From Gnetum montanum (taxonomy: Eukaryota; Streptophyta; Gnetopsida; Gnetales; Gnetaceae), in contig MNCI01030304.1 in the NCBI GenBank assembly GCA_015680685.1, positions 730,219 through 794,218 on the forward strand: DNA of 64,000 nucleotides, read 5' to 3'. Shown in pieces: positions 36,461-48,600 of this stretch. Within the stretch, counting starts at the first letter, position 1; each line of letters begins with the position of its first letter. The notes below the pieces were generated by a model that made no database searches, had not been told where the DNA came from, and was given only the letters and a program-made list of their open reading frames with translations. A program made the position numbers and the translations under genes.

Positions 36461-37582
36461 TTTTGACTTTTTGGTATGTCAAAACCTTAGAGAAAATAGA
36501 GAATGTGGAAATATGTTTAAAGTATTGTAGTACTAAGAAGGAACAGTTGATAGGATCATTGAACAAGAGCTGGAGTAGGATGACAAAACAAGAGCTAGGA
36601 TGACAAGATGAGAGCTATGATGCAAACAAGGTCTATAAGCCAAATGAAGATGTTCCAAGGTCTGTCAAGATGTCAAAATTTTAGAGAAATAATCTAGAGT
36701 TCAAAGTTGATTTGCAAGCCAAACGTTCCAAATTGATAGCAAATGTCCCACATTGATAGCAAATGTTCCACATTGATAGTAGATGTCCCACATTGATAGT
36801 AAATGTCCCAATCTTTGTTGAGATGTCTCAGCTAAGATGTCCCATGATAGACATCTCAATTTCCAAATAGACATCTCACCAAAATTAAAGCATTTTTTAG
36901 ATAGATGTTTCAATCTTAAATGAGGCGTCCTAATTAGCTATTTCCTAGTCATCGCATAAATTTTGAGGAGTTTTTGAAAACACAAAGGGTATAAAAAATT
37001 GAAATTCTTGGGAAATGTGCAAGTACTCTTCATTGAATGTCTATCTTTATCTACTCTAAATTGAATTGGCTTTGTTTTTCATCAATTATATTTTGTTGTA
37101 TGAATTGAGAGCTTCATTGTAAGGAATTTGTAAATTGAGTTACACTCTCGATTTTTCTTCTTTCTTTGTAACCCTATAGGGTTGATGTGCTTCTTGTGGA
37201 AAGGCATCTTTGTTGAGCTTGTTGAGACCTTGAGGGGTTGAGTGTGTTCATAGTGATGAAACACTTCGATGTAGAGCTTATGTTTTGCAAAGGTTGTGGG
37301 ATTCTTGAAATCACATTTTTAGGCTTGTTGGGATCTTACAGGGTTTAGTGTTTGTCCAATGAGAAAACACTCTATGTGGAGCTAAAAATTTTGTAAAGGT
37401 TGTGGTGTCTTCTAAACTACATTTTCTAAGGAATAAAGTTTAGATGTGTGTAAGGATGCTACCCTCTGAGTGTGAAAGTACCCAAGTTAGAGAACCATGT
37501 AAAAATTGGTGTTCTGTTTAATTGTCTTAGTTGTTTTAATTGGGAAACTTATTTAATGCTCCTTCTAAGTTATCAATCCTCA
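36461..37582 (+). repeat. 3' LTR of element D
   Basis: Aligns with the split 5' LTR; end CAATCCTCA. It differs by a local 20-bp tandem array at 36721-36810. The stretch ACACAAAGGGTATAAAAAAT (36980-36999) is the uninterrupted counterpart of the site where element B entered the 5' LTR. Confidence 0.85.
36721..36810. repeat. 20-bp tandem repeat in the D 3' LTR
   Basis: Four and a half units of AAATGTCCCACATTGATAGT start at 36721, 36741, 36761, 36781 and 36801 with one to four differences. The 5' LTR has only a single unit-like stretch near 26270-26290. Confidence 0.9.
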
Positions 37583-37584
37583 TG

Positions 37585-38493
37585 CACATGGAGGATAGAA
37601 TCCTTACAAACCTCTAGAATTTTTTTCTTCAAAAATGCGGTTTCAAGGACACCATAACCTTTACAAGGTAAGCTCTCTAGCTTAGTAAGGGATGTTTTCT
37701 CTCAAGAAATACATCCAACCCCTCTGGGTTCCAACAATCTATCAAGATTTACAAATGATTCCTTTCCTCAAGAAGCTCATCCAACCCTAGAGGGCTTCCA
37801 AAAAAAAAGAAGAAAATCAATGGAGAGTTGAACTAACACATTAGATTCATCGCTTTGAAGCTTAATACAAATTACAATAGAAGATAGAAAATAGAGGATC
37901 TTGAATTCATTGAGGTAGGAACAATGCTTATTCAATTTCTTATCCAAGGCTTGATCTTTCCTCTTGGGTATGTCCTCCCTTTATAGCTTTATTTCCCTTC
38001 ATTTACTCATTGGAATCCCTCCAATCAATAGGAATAGCCATATGAGATGTCTTGCTCTTGGCTAGAGATGTCTTACTCTTAGCCAGAGACGTCTTGCTGA
38101 TTTTCACAACTTGCAAGAGAGACATCTTGTCTAGGTGCAAAACATCTTGTGTAGAGATGGAAAGTCTTCTTGGATGGTAAGATGTCTCGGAGGAGACGTC
38201 TTCTATTTCTAGGAGACATCTTGTCTGAGACTAGGTCTTCTTAGTAAAGACATCTTTTGTTAGTAGGAGATGTCTTAATAATTTGCATGACATCTTCTCT
38301 GAAAGTTGGGACATTTCTTATCCTTGATATCTTCTCCAAATTTTTGTATCTTTTTAGCACTTTGATTGTTAATGCTTGCTCATTTCTTAGTCTCCTTGAT
38401 GTTCCAAGCTTAGGTTCTTTAGGCCTGCATAGTCTCATGAAACATATTGACAAATTCTTCATTCAAAGTTTTGACACACCAAAAAGGTCAACA
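37585..38493 (-). repeat. Main part of the element E 3' LTR
   Basis: Aligns with the E 5' LTR (43922-44924): ACAACCTTTACAA, TCAAGAAGCTCATCCAACCC and TTTCCTCTTGGGTAT are shared. Its U3 end TGTTGACC (minus strand, 38493) is preceded by the purine tract AAAAAAAGGGAAGAT. The other terminal 102 bp lie at 25898-25999. Confidence 0.85.
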
Positions 38494-38508
38494 ATCTTCC
38501 CTTTTTTT
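38494..38508 (-). other. Polypurine tract of element E
   Basis: The minus strand reads AAAAAAAGGGAAGAT directly before the LTR start TGTTGACC, the typical plus-strand primer of copia elements. Confidence 0.75.
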
Positions 38509-39229
38509 GTGATGTTCAAAACTTAAATAATGGATTAGATTAAAAGTAATAATAAACATAAAAATTAATCATGCTTAGATAAGACATTAAATTCTCTATT
38601 TGCATCAAGGAGAGGAAAGGAGGATAGGTTATTAGGAATGATTTATAAGACTATTGGAGATAAGACAAAAACACACAGAACCTTTATTTACTCAAGTTAC
38701 TATCTCTAAACCATTCAAATTCATGTTATGTTAAACTAAACAATAAGTAACTTAGTATGCTGCGGTAGGGTAAGCACTTGAAATAACCATGTATGTTTGT
38801 ATATTATAACATCATGAAGATAACCATTGTATATGTTTAAAACACAAGCCATCATTAGTCATTAGTCATAAAATTGATGTAAGCATAATATCCATAACAA
38901 AAACACATCCATATAAACATGAAAAATGCATGGTCATATGATAATAACTATGTTAAAGGAAGATATAGCCAATTCACAAGAAGTAGTCTCTAGCGTATAA
39001 AATTATTTAGCTGCTAACCATCAAATCTATTACTAATGTCTCAACGTTACACAAAATTTTTATCCCTTTTTGGACATCACCTAGGGGATCCATGAAAACC
39101 CCCCTACATATGTACTGTCTCCTCCTTTTTCTTATTATTTTTAGGTTACCTAAACTATCCTATCAAGGTAAATGAGAGTAAGAAAAAAACCTTACTTACT
39201 TGACAAGACATGGTCCTACCCCCATATCT

Positions 39230-39780
39230 CTACATAATGATGTGAGTCTTTGTTCATCAAAGGGTTTGGTGAAGGCATCTGCTATTTGAGCTTCTATCAC
39301 AATGTACTCTAGCTTAACACATCTAAGTTGAGCATGTTATCTAATAAAATGATGTCTTATTTAAATATTTTTTTTTCTTGAATGTGGAATAAGATTTTTG
39401 GTTATGTTGATAACACTATTATTGTCACAAAATATGGGTGTATTGTAAGATTTGATACCCATATCTTTGATGTTTCTTTCATCAAAAGAATTTGTGCATA
39501 GAAGATTTCTATTGAAATATATTTTTCTTTAGTTGTAGATAAAGCTGTAGAATTTTGCTTCTTGGTTGCTCAAGAGATAATAATTTTCCCTAGAATAGCT
39601 ACTACTTGTGCTTCTACAATCATTTGTGCATCCTATCTAATTTGCATTGTAGTACCTAGTAAGATTAAGTGTGGAGTCCTTTGGATACCAAAGTTCCTAG
39701 TTAGTAGTACCTTTTAGATAGTGGAAAATTCTCTTTATAGATTTCAAGTGTGATTCCTTAGGATTAGCTTGATATCTGGT
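39230..39780 (-). pseudogene. Element E RNase H (broken)
   Basis: The minus strand gives IFCDNNSVINITKNLIPHSR near 39380-39440, then IRHHFIR, then IEAQIADAFTKPFDEQR near 39245-39295. These are the C-terminal signatures of copia RNase H. Stops and a frameshift separate the parts. Confidence 0.8.
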
Positions 39781-40720
39781 ACATATGCTAACACTTAAAA
39801 GCAATATCAAGTTCACTGGTAGTTAGATAAAGCAAGCTACCTATCATAACTCTATAGACTTTGCGGTCGATTGATTTACCTTGTTCATCTTTGCTAAGCT
39901 TTAGATTAGTAGTCCTTAGTGTTATCTTCAATTTGGCTTCAGTTAGATTGAATCTTTGCAACAAGATTTTGGTATACTTTGTTTGGAAAACAAAGATTCC
40001 TTCCTTTGTTTGAGTAACTTTAAATCCAAGCAAGTTGTTGAGTTCTCCCATCATGCTCATCTCAAATTCTTTCTGGATAAGTTTTGAAAATTTTTTGCAT
40101 AATTTTTCATTAGTAGCACCAAAAATAATATCATCAACATATATTTGTACAACAAGTAAATCTTTACCAACTAGTTTTAGACACAAAGTCACATTAGCTC
40201 CACCTCTTTCAAAGTCATTATTCAAGAGATGTTAAGAGAGTCTTTCATGCCATGTTGTAGGAGCTTGTTTGAGCTTGTAGAGAGCTTTCTTTAGTTTAAG
40301 AACATAGTCAAGATGAATATGATCTTTAAATCCTTCAGTTTTCTCAACAAAAACTTTCTCTTGAATATTCCATTTGATATAATTTGATTCCTTTAGTGTT
40401 GGCATAGACTAGAAGGAGTTTAATGGATTCTAGCCTAGCAATAGGAGCAAAAGTTTCATCGAAATCAATAACCTCTTGTTGATTGAACTTCTTAGCAAAT
40501 AATCAAGCTTTGCTTTTTATGTTCCCATTATCATCTATTTTATTCCTAAACACCCATTTTATTCCAATGATTTATTTGTTGTTGGGTTTAGGAGGAAGTT
40601 CCCACACATTATTTCTAACAAATTGGTTCAACTCATCTTACATAGCTAAGAACCACCCTTCATTATTTTTTGCTTCACTAAAATTTTTGGGCTCAATTCT
40701 GAAATGTAGGTAGTGTAAGT
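39780..40720 (-). pseudogene. Element E reverse transcriptase (partly open)
   Basis: The open piece 39788-40225 encodes 145 residues of copia RT: LLVVQIYVDDIIFGATNE with the catalytic YVDD, then FEMSMMGELNNLLGFKVTQ, KYTKILLQRFNL and YRVMIGSLLYLT. Fragments to about 40720 continue the N-terminal RT. It is the longest intact pol piece of the element but lacks the rest of the frame. Confidence 0.9.
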
Positions 40721-41099
40721 GCACATCTCTCTTGTTTTTCTCCTAGTTTTAATTCCATTATTCAACTGCCCAACTACAACATTAAGAGAGTGTGAATTTC
40801 TTAATCTTGACATTTTACTTTGATCTTCTATTTTAGTTTCTTATTTGACACATCATCCTCATTTTTATCTTGTATTTCATGTTCTTTATCTAATAGAACT
40901 TGAGGTATTTGAGGATTTTTTTGCATAGGAATTTTCTCATCATTAGTTTGCATATAAAGACCATCATTATCATCTATTTTTACATTTATAGTTTCCTCTA
41001 CAATGTTAGTTATTTTGTTGTAAACTCTATATGTTCTAGTAACTATAGAGTATCCTAGGAAAATTCATTCATTAGCTTTAGGATCAGATTTTCTTAAAG

Positions 41100-41875
41100 A
41101 ATCCTTTTCATTCAAAATAAAACATTTAGCACAAAAAATTATGAAAGTAGCTTATTGAAGGTTTTCTACTAGTCCAAAGCTCATAGGATGTTTTTGAGGT
41201 GAATTTTCTTACCAAAACTCTATTGGAGACATAGCATGCAGTGTTGATAGCTTCCATTTCATTTTGGATGATTCTTCCCATTTCATTTAGAACTCTATTT
41301 TTGTGTTTAGAGACTCCATTTTATTAGGGAGTTTTAGGGGTAGAGAACTAATGATGAATTCTATTCAATTGATAATATTCTTTAAATTTAGTGTTTTTAA
41401 ATTCTCTTCCATTATCACTTCTAATCATTTTGACTACATAGCCTTTCTTATTTTGTACCTGATTACAAATTCTCACATGTTTAAATGCTTCATATTTATT
41501 ATTTAAAAAGGAAACTCATATGAAATGAGAAAAATCATCTATAATGGTGAGATAGTATCTTTTATTTCATAAGATAAGAGTTTGTGAAAGTCCTACCAAG
41601 TCTAAATGAAGAAAATTTAAAGGACATGAGGTAGAGATTCAGTTTTTCTTACCATATCTTACCCTTGGTTGTATACATTTCTAGAAAGCATTGAATTTGT
41701 TCATCGTGAAGTGCTTTATCTTGGGTAGCTCTCGAACCATGTCTTTATAAGAAAAAGTTCTTATTATGTCTATGTTCATGTGATCTAATTTCCTATGCCA
41801 TGTTTGAACATGATTGATATTGCTAATCAAACACTTGGTACCATAGTTAGTAGTATTTCCTAAGATGGCCATGTA
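41100..41875 (-). pseudogene. Element E integrase (broken)
   Basis: The open piece 41681-41872 carries the pre-integrase motif TWHRKLDHMNIDIIR. Further on the frames give LHLDLVGLSQT, YYLTIIDDFSHF and IRSDNGREFKN, the catalytic core of copia integrase, between about 41350 and 41620. Placement before RT confirms the copia order. Confidence 0.8.
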
Positions 41876-42279
41876 AACATTTTCTTTGCTATTACCTTCT
41901 ATAATGATGTTTCTAGAATAAGAGTCTTTTAATTTACATGAATCTTTAGAAAAAATAACTTCAAAATTTGAATCATAGAGTTGGCTTACACTAAGGAAAT
42001 TTTGTCTAAGATCCTCAACACTAAATACTTCTCTAACATGACTTTAATTCTTATCTCCAATAGTGCTAATAGATTTAATTGATGCATTTGCATCATTTCC
42101 AAATATGACTATACCATAATGTTATTATGAGACTTGTATACATTGAAACATGTCTCCTGTCATGTGTCTTGAACATTGACTATCAATGTACTAGGTGCTT
42201 CTTTTAATGGTGATAAGAGAAACTTGTATAGACATTCATTTTTCATGTTTCTTTTCCTTGGATTTCCAAGTCTTTTTGA

Positions 42280-43860
42280 TCTGCAAAACATCCTTTCTTG
42301 GCTTCTTTTGTTGAAACTAGGTAGTCTTGTTATGATGTTTTACCCTTAAATGATGATGTGATTAAACATGTCCATACCTTCCACACTAATAATAGATTGA
42401 ATTTCTTAATCAGGCTAGATGTTCAACACCAGGTGTATAACTCCATTTTGGTGAGATACTTGTAGATGATTTAGCATAGGAGTTTTTTCTTAGTGCTTTT
42501 TGTTATTTGGGTCTCTTCTTTGTCCCAGGAAGGTCTTCTTCCCTTTTGTAAATTTTTCATTTTTGAGCTTTCGATCTCTAAGTTCCTTGTTAATCTGCTC
42601 ATGAGAAAGGATTAACTTTTGTACCTCAACCCTTAGGTCCAAGTTTTTATTTTCAAGATTAATGCATTTTCCATTAATTTGTTCTAATTCAATTTCTTTA
42701 GTATGCAAATTCTTTTTCATTTTGATACACAAATTTTAAAAGGAAACTATCTCTTTGTAAAGCAAATCATATCTTTCTTCAATCATACCTTTAACTTCTT
42801 CTATGTCATTAATATGGTTAATCATGAGAGCTTCATGTGCAAGAGCCATGCAAAGAAATTGTGAACTTGATGAATTATCATTGGTTTCTTCTTTGCTATA
42901 TTCGTCACCCTAGCTAGAGTAAAGATTTTTTTTTTCTTTTCTTCTTTGATGTGCTTCTTTTCTTACAACCTATTTGCACTAGAACATTTGGAGGCCACAT
43001 GACCTTTTCCATCACACATCAAAAATTTTATAGAAGATACATCAAAATTTGAATTTTTCAAAGTTTTACATTTTTCCTTATCTTTATTGCTTGATTGATT
43101 AAAGTTCTTCCATTTTCATGCTAGAAGCATTTTTACTCTTCTTGACAAAAGAGACAATTCATCATTACTATTTTCTTCAGAATAAGATGACTCTTTCTCT
43201 TTTGTGGAGTTTTTAAGGGCTATAGGCTTCTCCTTGATGACACCTTCACTTATGAGGTTCATCTCATATGCTACAAGTGCACTTTGTACTTCTTCAAACT
43301 TTAAGACAGGAAAATCCCTAATTTATTACAAGGTAGTAATTTTAGGTCTAAATTGAGGCTACAATGTTCTTATCATTTTGATGATAACTTTACTTTTAAG
43401 TAGAACCTTCCTAGTTCCTCTAATGGCTACTACTATATTAGTAGCTCTAGAAAAGTAATCCTTGATTCTTTACCCTTCTACATTTTGAGCTTGTCATGTT
43501 CACTTTGCAAAACTAAGTGTTTGGATTATTTTACTATAGAGTTTCCCTCATAAGTAGCTTCTAATATTTCCCAAATCTCTTTGGAAATTTTGCACCCAAC
43601 TATTCTATTGAACTTAGGTTTACTAAGAGCTAAATTAAACATAAACTTGCTCTTATCATATCAACCACTCACCTCTTGGCTTGGAAGTGATGATAGTTTC
43701 TCCTAAGCTTGTCTTGTCAATTGAGACTAGATAAGAGTAACCTTCCAAGATAGATTGTCAGAATTCAAACTCCATATATTTAAAGAATCCTTCCATTCAT
43801 GCTTTTCAGTATGCATAGTTGATTCCATTGAAGATTGGTAGCTTGTTGTAGGATGATCCC
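42280..43860 (-). pseudogene. Element E gag (broken)
   Basis: On the minus strand the capsid part (FEEVQSALVAYEMN near 43250-43300) is followed by a half zinc knuckle, CDGKGHVASKC, near 42980-43020. Then comes a coiled-coil-like stretch in the open piece 42490-42732 (KEIELEQINGKCINLENKNL). The arrangement matches the element D gag. Confidence 0.75.
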
Positions 43861-43907
43861 TCCATAATTCGCTCTTGAGTTACTACACTTACACGAGGAG
43901 TGTTAGT

Positions 43908-43919
43908 GCTTTAATACCA
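43908..43919 (-). other. Primer binding site of element E (tRNA-iMet type)
   Basis: The minus strand reads TGGTATTAAAGC, two mismatches from TGGTATCAGAGC, two bases inside the 5' LTR. Confidence 0.7.
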
Positions 43920-43921
43920 CT

Positions 43922-44924
43922 TAAAGATTGAGAACTTAGAGGAAGGTGAATAAGTTCATGTGAAAAATACCCAGTTTTTGCATAGGTAATTTACACGATT
44001 CCCCAACTTGGATACACTCACACTTGAAGGGTGGAATTTTTACACTCCTCTAGATTTTGTTCATTTAAAAGTACGATTTTAAGGGTAACACAACCTTTAC
44101 AAGATAAGCTTTCTAGCTAAGAAAGAGATTTTTTTTCTCAAGAAGTACATCCAACACATTAGGCTTCTAACAAGCTATTAAGATTTATAAAGGATGCTGT
44201 TCCTCAAGAAGCTCATCCAACCCTAGAGGGCTTTTAAATAAAAAGAAGAAAATCAAGGAAGAATTGAACTAACACTTCAAATTCCTTACTTTGAAGCTTA
44301 ATACAAATTACAATAAAAGATAGAGAATAGAGGATATTGAATTTGCTGAGGTATGCATAATGCTTATTCAAGGCTTGCTCTTTCCTCTTGGGTATTTCCT
44401 CCCTTTATAGATTTGTTTCCCTTCATTTACCTGTTAGAATCCCTACAATGGCTAGAAATGACCATATGAGACATCTTGCTCGTGGTTAGAGACATCTTGA
44501 TGATTTTGAAAATTTGGAAGGAAGATGTCTTGTTTGGGTACAAGATGTCTTATGTAGAGATGAGACATCTCCCTCAATGGTAAGATATCTTATCTTGGAA
44601 CAAGATGTTTTATCTTTGGAGGAGACATCTCTTATTTATGAGAGATGTCTTGTATGAGATTAGGTCTGCTGAGTAGAGATATCTTCTGTTAGAAAAAGGC
44701 ATCTTGATAGTCTATAAAATGTCTTCTCTTGAAGTTGGAATGTCTCTTATTCTTGATACCTTCTCCAAATCCTTGCATGTTCTTAGCATTTTGATTGTTG
44801 ATTCTTGCTCATTTCTTGGTCTCCTTGATGTCTCAAACTTAGCTTCCTTAGGCTTGCATAATCTCATGAAACATATTGATAAATTCTCCATTTTTAGGGT
44901 TTTGAAAAACCAAGAAATTCAAGA
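43922..44924 (-). repeat. 5' LTR of element E
   Basis: 1003 bp. It aligns with the two halves of the 3' LTR; the outer end has decayed (ATTCAAGA for GGTCAACA). The target duplication TACAA follows. Between 44460 and 44720 AGACATCT/AGATGTCT words recur many times. Confidence 0.8.
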
Positions 44925-44929
44925 TACAA

Positions 44930-46310
44930 CATATATAACATGGAGCATAGTGATCACATATTGTCAAGGTTGAAAATTTAAAAATAAACATGGGAAGAAA
45001 AAACCACTTGAAAGGAATGAACAACCCATGAAAAGCATTGGAAATATAACATTCACATCATGTACCATGGAGTAGAAACCATATATGTGCTAGAGGATGA
45101 TATTTCAAGTATAAAGAAGAAGGATTAGATCTAGGTCATGGAAGTGAAAAGTCACCTATGATTATGACATGTGCATAAGATATAGTATAACACAACCAAA
45201 ACCGTATGGAGATGAAACTTGAGCTACATAGGAGTAGTAGGAGCTTGTAAGAAGCATAATGCTCATATGTCTAAAAGAGATGGCAAAGTGTATCAAAAGA
45301 AGTCACATGGAAGAAACAATGCGTACATAGAAAAGTTACAATTTGACACATATGAATCAAGTCCAAAAGAAAGTAGAAAACTTTAGGAGAAAGAATATGA
45401 ATCAAGTCCATTTGGGAATAATAATCAACCAATCAATGAAATGGAAACATCTTCCAATCAAGAATTTAGATGATGGAAATTAGACCATGAGTAAAATAGA
45501 GAAATTGAAGCCTATCTGTGTGAAATATGAAATGAGTTATGTGAGCATAAGAGATTCCTTAAATGGAGGAACAAATGAGTTAAGAAAAGAATATGAAATT
45601 TAAATTAGGAAAACCAATAAAGAAGAAATTACATAAGATTTTATGGAGGATACAACACTAATAAAATCCATGTAAGAATGAGGAGTTCATTAGTTGAATG
45701 AAAGATGAAAGTTCCAAGAAATGAAACAATACAAATTCATTCATATATAAAACTGATGACATCACAATGTAAAACCTATAGAAATATGATTATGATTTTG
45801 ATAGAAATCCTAATAGGGACAATATGTTAAGCACTATAAATAATTGAATACACATATCATTTTACATAGATGTTTTTATTCTATGAATAAAGATATGCAC
45901 TTTTAAGTAAATTGCATGATGGTCCATTCCAAAATTAGAAAGTTTTCTCTTAGCCAAATTTATTTCGAAGGTTGAAGATTTTAAAAATTGTAAAATAACT
46001 ACACAAAGTTTGTGAACATAAACTAGCTCTTCATTCAAGAATAAAAATGTTTTGTTTTCAAACTAAAATGTATAAAGAATGGAAAACTTAAAGCTAGTTG
46101 AATATCTTTCATTTCTATAATAAAGATAAAATGATGTAAAAAAGAGTCAAGGCTTTTCATAGCTAAATGAAAATGAAATAAGAGATATGATCCCTTTATT
46201 ATAAGTCATTTAAGGGATGAGAGAAATCCATCTTTAAAGTATTAAAGAGGATGGAAATGGAGGGCCATCAAAGCAACAATGGAGCTATCTAATTCAATGA
46301 GAATAAAAGA
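44930..46310. other. Unassigned AT-rich DNA between E and H
   Basis: No coding domain, LTR end or other recognisable structure was found. Confidence 0.3.
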
Positions 46311-46319
46311 AAAAAAACT

Positions 46320-46600
46320 CTTCAACAATGCTTTCGTCTATCATCTAAGAGTACCATAAGCTTTGCTGATGTCAAGCTTGAATGCCAAATTTTCCTTTTT
46401 TTGAATAATGCATTAAGCGAAGCATTTTTGGTAGTAAAAAACCTAATCTAAAATATGTTTTCCCATTACAAATCCTACTCGATCTTCTATAATCAACTTA
46501 GACATAATCTTCTAGAGCTAAAATTCCAAGATTTTGAAATAAGAGTTTGTATAATAAGGTACATGAGCTTAGGAGCTATCATTTGGAGTAATGGTAAGCT
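46320..46600 (-). pseudogene. LINE reverse-transcriptase scrap
   Basis: The minus-strand frames give SKLIIEDRVGFVMGKHILD near 46440-46510, then FKKRKIW, then FKLDISKAYGTLR near 46345-46385. These match the order IIS-NQ-AFVPGR-I-DN and KLDMSKAYDRV of plant L1-type LINE RTs. Frameshifts separate the motifs. Confidence 0.6.
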
Positions 46601-46713
46601 AGTTATTTCTTAATTTGTATGACCTAGGTTTAAGCTTAAAGATAAAAACTCAAAAAAAGATTATGCTTTAACTCATTCATCAATTCTATTAGGATCCTTC
46701 TAATGTTGGATGA

Positions 46714-47317
46714 TGGTGTAGGGACACATATTCTAAGCCATTTTTCATCCCTACAGGTGGTTTATTTGTAGGTTTGGGAAGTTGGAGAGATGTCTTTGCT
46801 ACGAGGTAAAAAAATAAGAAAAATACAAAGATGTCCCAAGTACTTAGTATAAATCTAACCAAAACAGAAGATGTTTTTAGCTCTATGCTTGGATGAATAT
46901 AGAGGTTGGGTTGCTTGTTGAGCATAGATGAAACAAATAAAAGAAAAGAACATTGAAATATTAAGATTGCATGATAGGATGTGTGTCTCTAGGATCAAGT
47001 ATGTGTGATCTTGGCTATAACTCCCTATATGTGCATCTGATCTCAAATCTATGTAGAGAGGTTTGGATTGATTGAGCCTTGCATTAAGATCAATCATTGT
47101 GCGATTATAGAGCCTTATGTTCTACAAGAGTATGGAATGTGTAAGGATTTCATATGATTCAGGTTGTGATTCTATTATAATTATAATATTATCTATTTAA
47201 TTAGAGATAGCTAACTTTTTTTTGTATTTTTAATCAATTGAATTATATTTTGTGTTTTATTGTTTATGGATTCGATATGATTATAGAGTTAAAGAAAATT
47301 AGAGTGATCCTATTTTA
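46714..47317 (+). repeat. 5' LTR of element H
   Basis: Starts TGGTGTAGGGACA and matches the 3' LTR through TATTCTAAGCC, GAGGTTGGGTTGCTTGTTGA and TTCAGGTT-TGATT to CCTATTTTA. The end could also be three bases later (GCA). Confidence 0.8.
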
Positions 47318-47322
47318 GCAAT

Positions 47323-47335
47323 TGGTATTAGGGCC
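47323..47335 (+). other. Primer binding site of element H (tRNA-iMet type)
   Basis: TGGTATTAGGGCC has two mismatches to TGGTATCAGAGCC and lies five bases after the LTR. Confidence 0.7.
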
Positions 47336-47449
47336 ATAAGGTTTGTTGTTGTTGGAATTTAGTTGTGTATATTTTTGTCTATTTTAAATAGCCCCTAAGA
47401 AGAAAACCATTCAAGCTTTAAATTAAGACATGTAAAGCATTTAATTTGC

Positions 47450-48600
47450 CTTTTAGTTGATGACTAATTTATTAGATGAGACCAATGTCAAGGTAGATTA
47501 GAATGCAGGTTCCATTCATATTTAGCAATGCATTAATGATGCATAATCTCGCTCTAATGACAATGAAGAAGTTTCTTATCCTAGTGGAAGGAGATTCAAG
47601 GAGGAGGAAGAAACTTCTAGCTATTGGAGTATGAGAATCAATCAGCATAGGATTCCAAGGGAAGAGAATCTAGATTCTCATGCTAGAGATCCAAAAGTTA
47701 CATCTTCAACATAGACTTATTCTTATGGCAAGCTTGATGATGAATATGAAGAAAGATTAGCAAGAGCATTGAGAAATGCTGCAAGACTTCCATATGTGAT
47801 GTTGAAAATTTTCAATGGTGTAGATGGCACCAATGATTTTGCAAGTTGGTTAAAGATGCTTGAAAATCTTTTTGAGTTGGAATAAGTACCAAATCAATAA
47901 TCTAGATTAGAAGGTATGCCCTTAACTTGGTAGAAAAAATAATTCCAAAGTTATAAGAGGCAAAATGATTAACCTATCAGGGATTGGTCATTCATGAAAT
48001 ACAAGTTGAAATGGAAATTTGAGCAATCTTGATAGAGACAAGAGATAATCATTAAGTAAAAGTTCTTTAGATAGGGAGATAAACATGTTAAAGAATTTTT
48101 CATTGGATTTTTTGATCTATTGCATCATGATAAGGTAAATTATGAGGATTACGAATAGACTTTAATCTTTTAAGGAGATCTTAAAATGGCTTAGTGACAA
48201 AAGTTATTATTCTGTGAGCCTCAAACCCTTAATGCCTCAAACTCATGGATTTGGGAATAAGAGTAAACAAGATTCAAAAGAAAAAAATAAGGGATCCAAA
48301 TCTGAAAAAGGATTCAAGTCTAAATTTGAAGATGAGGAGGGAAACCATGATAAGGAAAATGAAAAAGACAAAACCTAGAAGGATCAAGGCAAAAGAAGCT
48401 AGGCTCAAGGTAGCAACTCATCCAAGATTTAGTGATTTAAATGTGGAGAGTTGGAACAAAATTAATGGAAATTTTCACTCCACAAGATAGCTAAGGGAAA
48501 GGATGCACAAACCATGAAGGCCAAGGAGATATTAGATGAAGATATTTAGAAAGGCAATCCTAATTCTCCCAAAATTAAAAGAAGTTTGTAAATTAACTTC
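47450..48600 (+). pseudogene. Element H gag (broken)
   Basis: Best motif: MLKIFNGVDGTNDFASWLK near 47800-47860, the start of the Ty3 gag domain. Frames continue through KVNYEDYE near 48140-48160 and a lysine-rich stretch (48245-48490) where the nucleocapsid lies. No intact zinc knuckle was found. Confidence 0.6.

Larger units (their letters stand above)
26000..37582 (+). mobile_element. Element D: Ty1/copia retrotransposon nested in E, hosting B
   Basis: Plus-strand element with a 5' LTR (26000-33389, split by element B) and a 3' LTR (36461-37582). A primer site TGATATCAGAGC (33392-33403) follows the first LTR after two bases. Only gag remains of the coding region; integrase, RT and RNase H are not found in the 3.07-kb interior. 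It belongs to the same family as E: LTR ends TGTTGACC and CAATCCTCA and the gag knuckle CDGRGHMASEC are shared. The flanks carry CACAT on both sides (25995-25999 and 37585-37589), with two extra bases TG on the right. Confidence 0.8.
25898..44924 (-). mobile_element. Element E: Ty1/copia retrotransposon hosting D and B
   Basis: The outer element runs on the minus strand between matching 5-bp target duplications TACAA (25893-25897 and 44925-44929). Its 5' LTR is 43922-44924. Its 3' LTR is split into 25898-25999 and about 37585-38493 by the insertion of element D. Inside are a tRNA-iMet-type primer site, gag, integrase, RT and RNase H in the copia order (integrase before RT). All coding frames are broken. 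Removing D gives an element of about 7.4 kb. It is the oldest of the three nested elements because D and B sit inside it. Confidence 0.8.

Noticed and set aside
36721-36810. CRISPR-like array
   Set aside because: The units are contiguous 20-mers without spacers in a plant LTR; it is a simple tandem repeat.
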